DNA from: Sphingomonas hankookensis
Lineage (GTDB): Bacteria > Pseudomonadota > Alphaproteobacteria > Sphingomonadales > Sphingomonadaceae
Direction of reading: 5' to 3'
DNA length: 64,000 nucleotides
Assembly: GCF_001619955.1 (NCBI RefSeq)
Contig: NZ_LQQO01000001.1
Coordinates: 186,001 to 250,000 of the forward strand
Part shown: one piece after another, positions 27,039 through 37,182 of the stretch
Layout: each line of letters begins with the position of its first letter
Position numbering within the stretch: position 1 is the stretch's first letter
Position numbers and translations under genes: made by a program
The notes under the pieces: generated by a model
What the model was told of the DNA's origin: nothing
Database searches by the model: none
Seen by the model: only the letters and a program-made list of their open reading frames with translations

Positions 27039-27742
27039 GCGACCGGTTGAAGGGGCAGCTGGCGCTCGTCACCGGCGCCAGCCGCGGGATCGGTGCCGCC
27101 ACCGCCATCGCGCTCGCGGCGCAGGGTGCGCACATCATCCTCACCGCGCGCACGACCGGCGGGCTGGAGGAGGTCGAGGACGCGATCTATGCCGCGGGTG
27201 GCTCGGCCACCATCGCGCCGATCGACCTCTACGACCTGACCGCCATCCCGCAGCTGGTGTCGGCGATCGCCGACCGCTGGCGCGCGCTCGACATGCTGGT
27301 GCTCAACGCCGGCGCGCTCGGTACGCTGGGGCCGGTGCCGTCGTTCGACCCGAAGGAATTCGACAAGGTGATGGCGCTGAACGTCACCGCCAACGCCGCA
27401 CTGATCGCCGCCTTCTCGCCGATGCTGCGTCTGGCACGGGCAGGGCGGGTGGTCGGCGTCACCTCCTCGGTCGGTGCCGCCCCGCGCGCCTATTGGGGCA
27501 TGTACGGCGCGTCGAAGGCCGCGTTCGACAACATCATCGCCAGCTATGGGCTGGAGATGGCGAACATCTCGCCGGTCCGCACCGCCATCGTCGATCCCGG
27601 CGCCACCCGGACGAAGATGCGCGAGCGGGCCTATCCCGGTGAAGACCCGCAATCGGTCAAGCCGCCCGAACGGGTTGCCGACGCGATCGTGCGGCTGATG
27701 ACGGAAGGCTTCGACAGCGGCACCCGCATCCGCGTCGATTGA
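27035..27742 (+). CDS. Short-chain dehydrogenase/reductase
   Basis: A 235-aa SDR oxidoreductase using NAD(P)H. It has the cofactor motif TGASRGIG (13-20), LVLNAGALG (the NAG motif), catalytic Ser in TSSVGAAP and catalytic Tyr-Lys in MYGASKAAF. The C-terminal region (DPGATRTKMR) is also classical. The substrate is unknown. The ATG overlaps the purF stop (ATGA), so translation is coupled to purF. No purine-related role is known for this SDR type, so the linkage may simply be conserved operon context. Confidence 0.88.
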   Translation: MSDRLKGQLALVTGASRGIGAATAIALAAQGAHIILTARTTGGLEEVEDAIYAAGGSATIAPIDLYDLTAIPQLVSAIADRWRALDMLVLNAGALGTLGPVPSFDPKEFDKVMALNVTANAALIAAFSPMLRLARAGRVVGVTSSVGAAPRAYWGMYGASKAAFDNIIASYGLEMANISPVRTAIVDPGATRTKMRERAYPGEDPQSVKPPERVADAIVRLMTEGFDSGTRIRVD

Positions 27743-27769
27743 CCGCGGTTCGCCGTCGCTGAAATCATA

Positions 27770-27852
27770 CGTCACCCCAGCGCAGGCTGGGGTCTTCCGG
27801 TAACAGCACACAGCAGGAGCCGCAGGAGACCCCAGCCTGCGCTGGGGTGACG
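27770..27852. repeat. REP-like element with GTCACCCCAGCGCAGGCTGG arms
   Basis: An 83-base element with near-perfect ends: CGTCACCCCAGCGCAGGCTG at the left and its inverse ending GCTGGGGTGACG at the right, around a short centre that itself contains CAGCAGGAG-type repeats. It belongs to the same general class as the GTCACCCC repeats but has a different second arm. It lies in the gap after the SDR gene. Confidence 0.85.
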
Positions 27853-27997
27853 TCGTGGTGCACCGCCCACTACGGCACCGTTCGACCAAGGTTCCGAACC
27901 CCAGCAAAAACAAATAGTTGGATTCCGTCGGGCCCCGATCCGCGCTCGCTCGTTGTCCGGCGGCTGCGCGTGCAGCTGCCGTTCGAGGAGCCTTCAC

Positions 27998-28378
27998 ATG
28001 GCCGTAAAATTCGCCGGAACGATGAACGCGATCAATCGCGGACTGGACGAGACCAAGCCCGCCAAGGGCGCGACGATGATCGAGGATTGGGAAGCCGCGC
28101 TGGCCGACACCGACGTGCCGGGCGCCAAGGGCATCCTGCGCGACCTCGCATCGCTGCGCAAACAGCTGGAAAAGGATAACCCCGACAGCGACCGCATCCA
28201 CGACCTGCTCCACCGCCTTGGCGCCGCCACCACGAAGATCGCCGAGAAATCGGACAAGCAGCAGGACAAGCTGCGCGCGCTGGGCGAAGCCTTGAGCGAA
28301 GCGGGCGAGGAAACGCCGGACGAGGAAGAAGACACCGAAGCCGCCGCCGCTCCCAAGCGCGCGCGGAAGAAGGGGTAA
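27998..28378 (+). CDS. Conserved small acidic-tailed protein, unknown function
   Basis: A 126-aa protein with a mainly helical, charged composition. It begins MAVKFAGTMNAINRG, has a central coiled-coil-like region (GILRDLASLRKQLEKDNPD and KIAEKSDKQQDKLRALGEAL pieces) and ends in a Glu-rich stretch followed by a basic tail PKRARKKG. There is no signal peptide or membrane segment. I do not recognise a named family. ATG at 27998 follows GAGGAG by 7 bases. A GC-rich terminator-like hairpin follows the stop. The mixed acid/basic tail could suggest nucleic-acid or protein binding, but this is speculative. Confidence 0.7.
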   Translation: MAVKFAGTMNAINRGLDETKPAKGATMIEDWEAALADTDVPGAKGILRDLASLRKQLEKDNPDSDRIHDLLHRLGAATTKIAEKSDKQQDKLRALGEALSEAGEETPDEEEDTEAAAAPKRARKKG

Positions 28379-28385
28379 GGGGCAA

Positions 28386-28406
28386 GGCGGTGGGCTGTCC
28401 GCCGCC
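28386..28406 (+). terminator. Stem-loop after the 27998-28378 gene
   Basis: GGCGGTGG at 28386-28393 pairs with CCGCCGCC at 28399-28406 (one G-U pair) around the loop GCTGT, followed by TGCTTTC. It is 8 bases after the stop codon and well placed to end that transcript. Confidence 0.55.
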
Positions 28407-28445
28407 TGCTTTCGGCTTTCCTACAGCCACCCGATCCGCCAAAAT

Positions 28446-28529
28446 CGTCACCCCAGGCTCGACCCGGGGTCCCGCTTCTCCTCCACCGATCGTGAGAAAG
28501 CGGGACCCCGGATCAAGTCCGGGGTGACG
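28446..28529. repeat. REP-like element, GTCACCCC family, copy 2
   Basis: An 84-base element: CGTCACCCCAGGCTCGACCC, then GGGGTCCCGCTTCTCC, a short centre, AAAGCGGGACCCCGG and ATCAAGTCCGGGGTGACG. The second half is the reverse complement of the first apart from the centre. It lies in the convergent gap before the prolyl-hydroxylase gene and just upstream of copy 2 of the GTGAACTT element. Confidence 0.85.
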
Positions 28530-28552
28530 TCATGCGCGGGGAGATAATGGAG

Positions 28553-28594
28553 CGCCACAAAACCGTGGCGAGTGTGAACTTAGTGAACTTTGGC
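28553..28594 (+). repeat. Hairpin plus tandem GTGAACTTA/GTGAACTTT element, copy 2
   Basis: A perfect 6-bp stem CGCCAC/GTGGCG (28553-28558 and 28565-28570) with loop AAAACC runs straight into GAGT, then GTGAACTTA (28574-28582) and GTGAACTTT (28583-28591). The 23-base core is identical to copies at 10601 and 58752. It ends 6 bases before the next gene's stop codon on the minus strand. Confidence 0.8.
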
Positions 28595-28599
28595 CGCCC

Positions 28600-29292
28600 T
28601 CAAGGCTCGATCGTCGGGGTCCAGGGCCCCTCGCGAAACCATTTCGTGATGATGTACTTGGTGCCCTCGACCACCGCCATGCCCTCATGCAGCGTGGCGA
28701 GGTTCGGGCTTCCATCGGCGTTCATGTTGTTCCACGCGACCAGCATCCCCGGCCGCGGATTGAACCGGACGCCGGCCTGCGGGAACCATGTCGCGCCGCC
28801 CTGTTCGACCTCGTTCAGATAGACCATCGCCGTCCAGGTCCGCTGCCCGCCCTGTACCGCCATCGAAGCCCAGTACGGCTCATTCTCGTTGAAATAGTCG
28901 TTATGCGCCCGGAACTGCTGGCCCGGCGCGTATCGCTGGCCCTGCATCGTCTCGCCATGCTCCGGCGGGATGCCGAGCAGGTGCGCGATCTTCTCGTCGA
29001 TCGGCTGAAGCAGCGGGTGCCACCGGTCGAGGTCGCAGCTGTCGCTGGTGCGGAAATTGGGATCGTTGGTCGCGGTCAGCAGCGTCGATTTGCGACGACC
29101 CGCATCGATCGTCGCCATCAGCATGTCGCACTCGTCCTCCGACAGGAAGTCGGTGAGCGCGAAGACGACCGCCGCATCGGTCTTGGCCCGGCGGATACCT
29201 GGCACGGCCGAAAGCGTCGCCTCGACCGAGCGGCCCCATTCCGCCCGGACAGGGGAGGGGCCACCGGGCGCTTTACGGACAGGCGTATTCAT
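28600..29292 (-). CDS. 2OG-Fe(II) oxygenase, prolyl 4-hydroxylase type
   Basis: A 230-aa dioxygenase of the P4H alpha-subunit family that would hydroxylate a peptidyl proline or related residue using 2-oxoglutarate and O2. The facial triad is His130, Asp132 (AHNDYF) and His202 (LHEGMAV), with the 2OG-binding Lys at about 212 (EGTKYIITKWF). Motifs such as GQRYAPGQQFRAH and ATWFPQAG fit. There is no signal peptide, so it is cytoplasmic. ATG at 29292; no strong ribosome-binding site is visible. The target in bacteria of this type is not known. Confidence 0.88.
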   Translation of the reverse strand: MNTPVRKAPGGPSPVRAEWGRSVEATLSAVPGIRRAKTDAAVVFALTDFLSEDECDMLMATIDAGRRKSTLLTATNDPNFRTSDSCDLDRWHPLLQPIDEKIAHLLGIPPEHGETMQGQRYAPGQQFRAHNDYFNENEPYWASMAVQGGQRTWTAMVYLNEVEQGGATWFPQAGVRFNPRPGMLVAWNNMNADGSPNLATLHEGMAVVEGTKYIITKWFREGPWTPTIEP

Positions 29293-29349
29293 GGCCGGCG
29301 TTCAACCAGATAGCGGCGCTAGTGTCGAGGGGGCGGGCGCCGCTATCGT

Positions 29350-29377
29350 CACGCCGGCGAAGGCCGGAATCCATTGT
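29350..29377. repeat. REP-like half palindrome
   Basis: GTCACGCCGGCGAAGGCCGG followed by AATCCA resembles the left end of dispersed GTCACGCCGGCGAAGGCC-type repeats. Only one arm is seen. It lies in the 126-base gap between the hydroxylase gene start and the mce gene end. Confidence 0.5.
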
Positions 29378-29418
29378 GTGGGGAGGCTTCGGCTCCATCG
29401 AACCGGTCCGCGACCCGC

Positions 29419-29832
29419 TCAATGCTTGTGCGTCTCCATCAACTCGATGAGCACCCCGCCCATGTCGCGCGGATGGACGAACACGATCGGCGTCCCATGC
29501 GCTCCGATCCGTGGCTTCCCCAAGACCCGCGCGCCCTTCGCGGTCAGCTCGGCGACGGCGGCATCGATATCCGCCACCTCGAAGCACAGATGATGCTGCC
29601 CCCCCGCCGGGTTCTTTGCCAAAAACCCGGCGATCGGAGAGGCATCGTCATACGGCTCGATCAGCTCGATCTGCATATTGGGCGCATCGATGAAGCACAC
29701 CTTCACCCCCTGCGCGGGCAGGTCGAACGGCTCCCCGATCGCCTCGGCGCCCAGCAGGTCGCGATACATCGCAATCGACACGGCGATGGACGGCGTTGCG
29801 ACACCGACATGGTTCAACCGACCGAGGGTCAC
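29419..29832 (-). CDS. mce: Methylmalonyl-CoA epimerase
   Basis: Mce interconverts (2S)- and (2R)-methylmalonyl-CoA between propionyl-CoA carboxylase and methylmalonyl-CoA mutase. The 137-aa glyoxalase/VOC-fold protein has GRLNHVGVATPS (first metal His), NPAGGQHHLCFEV (second), HPRDMGG and the terminal metal Glu in VLIELMETHKH. GTG at 29832 is chosen because GGGGAGGA lies 7 bases upstream; a TTG two codons earlier is possible. That ribosome-binding site lies inside a repeat element filling the gap to pccB, so the two genes are probably one unit. Confidence 0.93.
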   Translation of the reverse strand: MTLGRLNHVGVATPSIAVSIAMYRDLLGAEAIGEPFDLPAQGVKVCFIDAPNMQIELIEPYDDASPIAGFLAKNPAGGQHHLCFEVADIDAAVAELTAKGARVLGKPRIGAHGTPIVFVHPRDMGGVLIELMETHKH

Positions 29833-29838
29833 AACCAA

Positions 29839-29968
29839 TCCTCCCCTGCACGGGGAGGGGGACCATCCGCAGGATGGTGGAGGGGGGCGTCCTGCTCCAC
29901 CACGGATGCATTGCGGGGCTCGCCCCCTCCACCAGCTTCGGTGGTCCCCCTCCCCGTGCCGGGGAGGA
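29839..29968. repeat. 130-base palindromic element between pccB and mce
   Basis: The ends are TCCTCCCCTGCACGGGGAGG and CCTCCCCGTGCCGGGGAGGA, with internal inverted pairs CCATCC/GGATGG and GGTGGAGGGGG/CCCCCTCCACC. It occupies nearly all of the gap between the pccB stop (29971) and the mce start (29832). Read on the minus strand, its end provides the GGGGAGGA used as the mce ribosome-binding site. Confidence 0.85.
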
Positions 29969-29970
29969 GC

Positions 29971-31497
29971 TCATAGCGGAATATTGTCATGCTTCTTCCA
30001 CGGGTTCTCGAGCTTCTTGTTCCGCAGCTTGCGCAGCCCCAGCGCCACCCGGCGTCGGGTCGAATGCGGCAGGATCACCTCGTCGATGAACCCCTTGCTC
30101 GCCGCGACGAACGGGTTGGCGAAGCGCGCCTCATATTCGGCCGTCCGCGCCGCGACCTCGGCCGGGTCCTTCGACCGGAAGATGATCTCCACCGCGCCCT
30201 TCGCACCCATCACCGCGATCTCGGCGGTCGGCCACGCATAGTTCAGGTCACCACGCAGATGCTTCGACGCCATCACATCATAGGCCCCGCCATAGGCCTT
30301 GCGGGTGATCACCGTGATCTTGGGCACCGTCGCCTCGGCATAGGCGAACAGCAGCTTCGCGCCATGCTTGATGATCCCCGAATGCTCTTGGCCGACCCCG
30401 GGCAGGAACCCAGGCACGTCGACGAAGGTCACGATCGGGATCTCGAACGCGTCGCAGAAGCGCACGAACCGCGCCGCCTTCTTCGACGAATTGATGTCGA
30501 GGCACCCGGCCAGCACCATCGGCTGGTTGGCGACCACGCCGACCGTGCGCCCTTCGATCCGGCCGAAGCCGATGATGATGTTGCCGGCATGGGCGGGCTG
30601 CAGTTCGAAGAACTCGCCATCGTCCAGCGTCCGCACGATCAGCTCGTGCATGTCATAGGGCTGGTTGGCGCTCGGCGGGATCAGCGTGTCGAGGCTGGGT
30701 TCGATCCGGTCCCACGGATCGTCGCTCGGCCGTTCCGGTACGCCGCTGCGGTTGTTCACCGGCAGGAAATCGACGAAGTCGCGCGCCGCCAGCAACGCCT
30801 CGATATCATTCTCGAACGCGCAGTCGGCGACCGACGACTTGGTCGTGTGGGTGATCGCGCCGCCCAGCTCTTCCTGCGTCACCACCTCGTTCGTCACCGT
30901 CTTGACCACATCCGGCCCGGTCACGAACATGTAGCTCGAATCCTTCACCATGAAGATGAAGTCGGTCATGGCGGGCGAATAGACCGCGCCGCCCGCGCAC
31001 GGCCCCATGATGAGCGACAGCTGCGGCACCACGCCCGACGCCAGCACGTTGCGCTGGAACACCTCGGCATAGCCGCCGAGCGACGCGACGCCCTCCTGAA
31101 TCCGCGCGCCGCCCGAATCGTTCAGTCCGATGACCGGCGCGCCGACCTTCATCGCCATGTCCATGATCTTGCAGATCTTCTGCGCATGGCGCTCCGACAG
31201 CGACCCGCCGAACACGGTGAAGTCCTGGCTGAAGACATAGACCAGCCGGCCGTTGACCGTGCCCGATCCCGTCACCACGCCGTCGCCGGGAATGACCTGG
31301 TCCGGCATCCCGAAATCGACGCAGTTATGTTCGACATACATGTCGAGTTCCTCGAATGATCCTTCGTCGAGGAACACGTCCAGCCGTTCGCGCGCCGTCA
31401 GCTTGCCCTTGGCGTGCTGCGCCGCGACCCGCTTCTCGCCGCCACCGGCCCGGGCGGCCGCGCGGCGCTTCTCCAGCGCTTCGAGTGCTTCGAGCAT
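29971..31497 (-). CDS. pccB: Propionyl-CoA carboxylase beta subunit (carboxyltransferase)
   Basis: PccB moves the carboxyl group from biotin on PccA to propionyl-CoA, giving (S)-methylmalonyl-CoA. The 508-aa protein has the crotonase-like carboxyltransferase features [12 protein letters not shown] (about 119-130), [13 protein letters not shown] (about 164-176), and in the C-lobe [24 protein letters not shown] pieces and [10 protein letters not shown]. Length and motifs match PccB rather than AccD. ATG at 31497 follows AAGGAGAG. pccA lies 7 kb away on the opposite strand together with scpA, so the pathway is split over two divergent groups. Confidence 0.95.
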   Translation of the reverse strand: MLEALEALEKRRAAARAGGGEKRVAAQHAKGKLTARERLDVFLDEGSFEELDMYVEHNCVDFGMPDQVIPGDGVVTGSGTVNGRLVYVFSQDFTVFGGSLSERHAQKICKIMDMAMKVGAPVIGLNDSGGARIQEGVASLGGYAEVFQRNVLASGVVPQLSLIMGPCAGGAVYSPAMTDFIFMVKDSSYMFVTGPDVVKTVTNEVVTQEELGGAITHTTKSSVADCAFENDIEALLAARDFVDFLPVNNRSGVPERPSDDPWDRIEPSLDTLIPPSANQPYDMHELIVRTLDDGEFFELQPAHAGNIIIGFGRIEGRTVGVVANQPMVLAGCLDINSSKKAARFVRFCDAFEIPIVTFVDVPGFLPGVGQEHSGIIKHGAKLLFAYAEATVPKITVITRKAYGGAYDVMASKHLRGDLNYAWPTAEIAVMGAKGAVEIIFRSKDPAEVAARTAEYEARFANPFVAASKGFIDEVILPHSTRRRVALGLRKLRNKKLENPWKKHDNIPL

Positions 31498-31573
31498 CGT
31501 CTCTCCTTGGCCCGTTGGTCGGGCGTTTCCGCCCTTGTGCCAGCAGGAGGGGGAGAAGCGCAATATTCTTGCG

Positions 31574-32371
31574 TCACCCGAAGCGATAGCCGGACACGAC
31601 CCAGCCCATCACCACATCGCGATAGTCGCGGACCGCCGGACCATCGCCACCCGCACCCAGCGCTACCATCAGCGGCAGCAGATGCTCGGCCTCTGGATGG
31701 GCAAAGCGGGCATGGGGGAGGTGCTCCCATGCCGCGACCCGCTCCGCCCGCATCGCCGGGTCGGGCTCAGTCACCGCGGCGGTCAGCGCGGCGTCCCATT
31801 CGTCGGCGATCGGCGTGACCGACGCCCCACGCGCGCGCAGGTTATGGAAGCTCATGCCCGACCCGATGATCAGCACGCCTTCATCCCTGAGCGGCGCCAG
31901 CGCCCGCCCCATCGCGATATGCGCGGCCGGGTCGAGCGAGCGGTCGAGCGATATCTGGACCAGCGGAATATCGGCCTCCGGCACCGCGACCATCATCGGA
32001 ATGAACACGCCATGGTCCCAGCCGCGCGTCGCTTCCTCCGCCGTTGCAAAGCCGGCACCCTGCAATAGCGCCGCCGCCCGTCGCGCCACGTCCGGCGCAC
32101 CCGCCGCGTCCCAGCGCAGGTGATAGGTGTGTTCGGGAAAGCCGTAATAATCATAGAGCAGCGACGGCGCCTCGCCGACATGCACGGTTGGCCGATGCGC
32201 CTCCCAATGCCCCGAAATCATCAGGATCGCACGCGGCCGTTCAGGCAGCGACGCGATCAGCCCGGCCAGATAGTCCTGCATCGGTCGCCACATCGGATCG
32301 GGTGCCTGACCCGGGTTCAGGAAGAAGCAGGGACCACCGCCATGCGGCACGAACAGGGTAGGGAGTGTCAT
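31574..32371 (-). CDS. LigB/DODA-type class III extradiol dioxygenase
   Basis: A 265-aa protein of the 4,5-DOPA dioxygenase extradiol family (YgiD/LigB). Predicted metal-site His residues are in [11 protein letters not shown] (about 9-11), [11 protein letters not shown] (about 53-57) and [11 protein letters not shown] (about 119), with a further SGMSFHNLR. Enzymes of this family open catechol rings in plants and bacteria, but the physiological substrate in such bacteria is unknown. ATG at 32371 follows GAGGG; an in-frame extension to 32455 lacks family similarity. It is divergent from the Fe-S gene that follows. Confidence 0.87.
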   Translation of the reverse strand: MTLPTLFVPHGGGPCFFLNPGQAPDPMWRPMQDYLAGLIASLPERPRAILMISGHWEAHRPTVHVGEAPSLLYDYYGFPEHTYHLRWDAAGAPDVARRAAALLQGAGFATAEEATRGWDHGVFIPMMVAVPEADIPLVQISLDRSLDPAAHIAMGRALAPLRDEGVLIIGSGMSFHNLRARGASVTPIADEWDAALTAAVTEPDPAMRAERVAAWEHLPHARFAHPEAEHLLPLMVALGAGGDGPAVRDYRDVVMGWVVSGYRFG

Positions 32372-32475
32372 ACCCTCACAGGTCGCGCTGCGCCCGCCCG
32401 GACTCAAGGCCGCGCACGGAAACGACGCGTTTCGACTTGGCGTCGTGGCATGCAAGTCCCTACAAGGTCGCCCGC

Positions 32476-33018
32476 ATGAGCCGCTTCACCGTCAACAACC
32501 TGCCGCAGGAATATCGGCTCGACCCCGAAACACCGCTGCTCTGGGCGCTGCGCGACGTATCGAACCTGACCGGCACCAAATATGGCTGCGGCACCGGCCA
32601 TTGCGGCGCCTGCACGGTCGATGTCGACGGGCGCGCGGTAAAGTCGTGCCAGGTGACCATCGGCAGCCTGGAAGGGACGTTCGTCACCACGATCGAAGGG
32701 CTGGCGCGCGATCGCAGCCACCCGGTGCAGGCGGCGTTCCTCGCGGCGCAGGTCGTGCAATGCGGCTTCTGTATCCCGGGCTTCGTCATGGCGACCGTCG
32801 CATTGCTGCGCCAGAACCGCGACCCGAGCGAAGCGGAGATCGCCGCCGCGCTCAACCATCTGTGCCGCTGCGGCATCTATCCCCGCCTGATCGATGCGGT
32901 GCGACAGGCCGCGGCCGCGGCGCGTGGCGATGCGACGCTGGCCCCGCCGCCGCGCCCCGGCATCGACCGGGCAGAGGCCGCGCGCGAAACGCCCGCGCTG
33001 ACCCCGCCAACCAAGTAG
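32476..33018 (+). CDS. (2Fe-2S) small subunit of a molybdenum hydroxylase (IorA-like)
   Basis: A 180-aa xanthine oxidase-family electron-transfer subunit. The plant-type 2Fe-2S site has Cys38, 43, 46 and 58 (GCGTGHCGAC). The second cluster has Cys96, 99, 130 and 132 (QCGFCIPG and LCRCGIYPR). It resembles the alpha subunit of isoquinoline 1-oxidoreductase and aldehyde dehydrogenases of this family. The C-terminus adds a Pro/Ala-rich tail (about 150-180). The molybdopterin-binding large subunit normally follows, but the next gene is unrelated, so this copy appears to be an orphan within the window. Confidence 0.88.
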   Translation: MSRFTVNNLPQEYRLDPETPLLWALRDVSNLTGTKYGCGTGHCGACTVDVDGRAVKSCQVTIGSLEGTFVTTIEGLARDRSHPVQAAFLAAQVVQCGFCIPGFVMATVALLRQNRDPSEAEIAAALNHLCRCGIYPRLIDAVRQAAAAARGDATLAPPPRPGIDRAEAARETPALTPPTK

Positions 33019-33124
33019 CGCCTATTCTTTCAATTGGCTGTCATCGCCATTCAGCAACAGTTGATCGCGCCCGTAATAAACCGCATCCATCGTAGCCGGC
33101 GACTTCCGGCGGTGGAGGCAGAGA

Positions 33125-34108
33125 ATGAAGAGCCGTTTCCTGTTGGCCCTGTTGAGCGTGTCGGCGCTGGTCCCGACGGCGGCCATGGCCCAGGCCGATC
33201 CGGAGTTTCGCGGACCGCGCGGCGGACGGGAGCGGATCGAACGCTCGCCCGGTGGCGAATCGCCCGGCGCGCGTGCCGAATTCCGCAACGATATCCGCGT
33301 CGAAGCACCGCAGCCGCGCCCCGAACGCCCGCGCATCGACGAACAGCGCACCGAACCGCAGCGCGGCTGGCAGGATCGCGGCGACCGCAGCGGCTTCGAC
33401 CGGCCGCGCCCACCGCGCGACGGCAACGGGCAGATCGACCGCGAGCGGCTGCGCGGCGACTGGCAGCAGGGTAATCGCGGTGACCGCGGCGGGTGGCAGG
33501 GGCGGCAGGATGCGCCGCGTCCCGACCGCGACTTCCGAACCCCGCCGCGCGACGCGCAGGGGCAGATCGATCGCGAGGCGCTGCGCCGCGACTGGCCGCG
33601 CGCGGATGGCCGTGGCCAGTTCGACCGCGATCGCCGCGAGCAATGGCGCCGGGAACAATGGCGTCGCGAACAGCAGAATGGCGGCTGGGACCGCGATAAC
33701 CGCGATTGGGGCCGCGACGGTCGCGACTGGGGTCGCAACGACTGGAACCGCGGCGACCGGGACTGGGATCGTGGCAATCGCTGGGAACGCGGCGGCCAGT
33801 GGGATCGTGGCTGGCGGCGCGACGACCGCTATGACTGGAACCGCTATCGCCAGCAGAACCGTGGTTTGTACCGCCTGCCGCGTTATTACGCGCCGTCGGG
33901 CTGGAGCTATGGCTATCGCCGCTTCGGCGTCGGCGTCCGGCTGAACTCGTTCCTGTTCGGGTCGAACTACTGGATCAACGATCCGTTCTATTATCGCCTG
34001 CCGGAGGTGTGGGGGCCGTATCGCTGGGTGCGCTATTATAACGACGCGCTGCTGGTGGACGTCCGTTCGGGCCAGGTGGTCGACGTCGAGTACGACATTT
34101 TCTGGTAA
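33125..34108 (+). CDS. RcnB-family secreted protein with Arg/Asp/Trp-rich repeats
   Basis: A 327-aa exported protein with signal peptide FLLALLSVSALVPTAAMA (cleavage near residue 22). A long low-complexity middle (about 25-235) is rich in Arg, Asp, Gly, Asn and Trp. It includes a duplicated unit (PPRDGNGQIDRERLRGDW and PPRDAQGQIDREALRRDW) and runs of DRDNRDWGRDGRDWG-type repeats. The C-terminal domain ends YRLPEVWGPYRWVRYYNDAL...VEYDIFW, matching the RcnB nickel/cobalt-homeostasis family. Whether it binds metal is unknown. GGAGG precedes the ATG at 33125. A GNRA-loop hairpin follows the stop. Confidence 0.82.
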   Translation: MKSRFLLALLSVSALVPTAAMAQADPEFRGPRGGRERIERSPGGESPGARAEFRNDIRVEAPQPRPERPRIDEQRTEPQRGWQDRGDRSGFDRPRPPRDGNGQIDRERLRGDWQQGNRGDRGGWQGRQDAPRPDRDFRTPPRDAQGQIDREALRRDWPRADGRGQFDRDRREQWRREQWRREQQNGGWDRDNRDWGRDGRDWGRNDWNRGDRDWDRGNRWERGGQWDRGWRRDDRYDWNRYRQQNRGLYRLPRYYAPSGWSYGYRRFGVGVRLNSFLFGSNYWINDPFYYRLPEVWGPYRWVRYYNDALLVDVRSGQVVDVEYDIFW

Positions 34109-34133
34109 GCCTGCCGTTACGGCACGGGCGCGA

Positions 34134-34157
34134 CGCGGCGGGGGCAACCCCGCCGCG
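34134..34157 (+). terminator. GC-rich hairpin after the RcnB-like gene
   Basis: A 10-bp stem CGCGGCGGGG/CCCCGCCGCG closes on the tetraloop GCAA, 25 bases after the stop. No U-run follows, so strength as an intrinsic terminator is uncertain. Confidence 0.6.
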
Positions 34158-34197
34158 CTTGCGTTAGGGCTGGCATTCGCCGCGTCCTTTTCGCAAA

Positions 34198-34215
34198 CCG
34201 TATCAAAAGATACGG
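34198..34215 (+). promoter_or_regulatory. Leader hairpin before the enoyl-CoA hydratase gene
   Basis: CCGTATC (34198-34204) and GATACGG (34209-34215) form a perfect 7-bp inverted repeat with loop AAAA. The ribosome-binding GGGAGAG overlaps its 3' edge, 13 bases upstream of the ATG at 34228. It could be an operator or an RNA hairpin limiting translation. Confidence 0.45.
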
Positions 34216-34227
34216 GAGAGCGATTCG

Positions 34228-35004
34228 ATGGCAGGCGATATTCGGGTGCAGCGGAACGGCGACGTGCTGGGCATCACGCTCGACCGGCCCGACCGGCTGA
34301 ACGCCGCGCCACCGGCAATGTTCGATGCGATTCGCGATGCGCTGGCGAACCTCGACGGTGCGCGCGCGGTCCTGTTGAGCGGGGCAGGGCGTGCCTTCTG
34401 TTCCGGCGCGGATGTGATGGCGGCGCTGGGTGGCGACGATGCGCCTGCCATGACCCATGCCGCGCTCACCAACCATTATAACCCCACGCTGCAGGCGATC
34501 GCCGAGCTCCCCGTACCGGTGGTCAGCGCGGTCCGCGGCGCGGCGGCGGGGATCGGGTGCAGCCTCGCGCTCGCCTCCGATTTCTGCGTCGCCGCCGACG
34601 ATGCCTATTTCCTGCAGGCGTTCGTCAATATCGGCCTCGTCCCCGATGGTGGGGCCAGCTGGATGCTGCCGCGCCTGATCGGGCGTGCGCGGGCCGCCCG
34701 CATGATGATGCTCGGCGAACGGGTGCCTGCCGCCACCGCGCTCGACTGGGGCATGATCCACGCCGTCGTCGATGGCGGGAGCCTCGAGGACGAGGCGCTG
34801 GCGCTTGCCCGTCGGCTGGCGGCCGGACCGACCGTCGCGCTCGGCCTGATGCGCGCCAATCTCGCCTATGCCCTCGACCATGACTATCCCGCCGCCATGG
34901 CGCGTGAGGCGGAAGCCCAGCGCACCGCCCGCGCGACCAGCGACGCGGTCGAAGGTGGCACCGCCTTCCTTACCAAGCGTACTCCCCGTTTTACCGGAGC
35001 CTGA
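34228..35004 (+). CDS. Enoyl-CoA hydratase/isomerase (crotonase family)
   Basis: A 258-aa crotonase-fold protein with oxyanion segments GAGRAFCSGADVMAALGG (about 51-68) and VSAVRGAAAGIGCSLALASD (about 96-115), followed by NIGLVPDGGASWMLPRLIG, typical of PaaG/enoyl-CoA hydratases. In the usual catalytic spot an Asp (VPDGG) replaces Glu, which is more like 1,2-epoxyphenylacetyl-CoA isomerase-type members; hydratase activity is therefore not certain. It is transcribed toward scpA, 48 bases away, and may feed acyl-CoA breakdown toward propionyl-CoA. Confidence 0.88.
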   Translation: MAGDIRVQRNGDVLGITLDRPDRLNAAPPAMFDAIRDALANLDGARAVLLSGAGRAFCSGADVMAALGGDDAPAMTHAALTNHYNPTLQAIAELPVPVVSAVRGAAAGIGCSLALASDFCVAADDAYFLQAFVNIGLVPDGGASWMLPRLIGRARAARMMMLGERVPAATALDWGMIHAVVDGGSLEDEALALARRLAAGPTVALGLMRANLAYALDHDYPAAMAREAEAQRTARATSDAVEGGTAFLTKRTPRFTGA

Positions 35005-35052
35005 CATGACCTGCCTCGACTTGCGCCCCCGTCCGGCGGTAGGACCCATGCG

Positions 35053-37178
<2,126 letters not shown>

Positions 37179-37182
<4 letters not shown>

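Noticed and set aside
33019..33777. Minus-strand open frame opposite the RcnB-like gene rich in Ser/Arg/Pro
   Set aside because: It is a mirror of a repetitive coding sequence; composition is low-complexity and no start or motif supports it.
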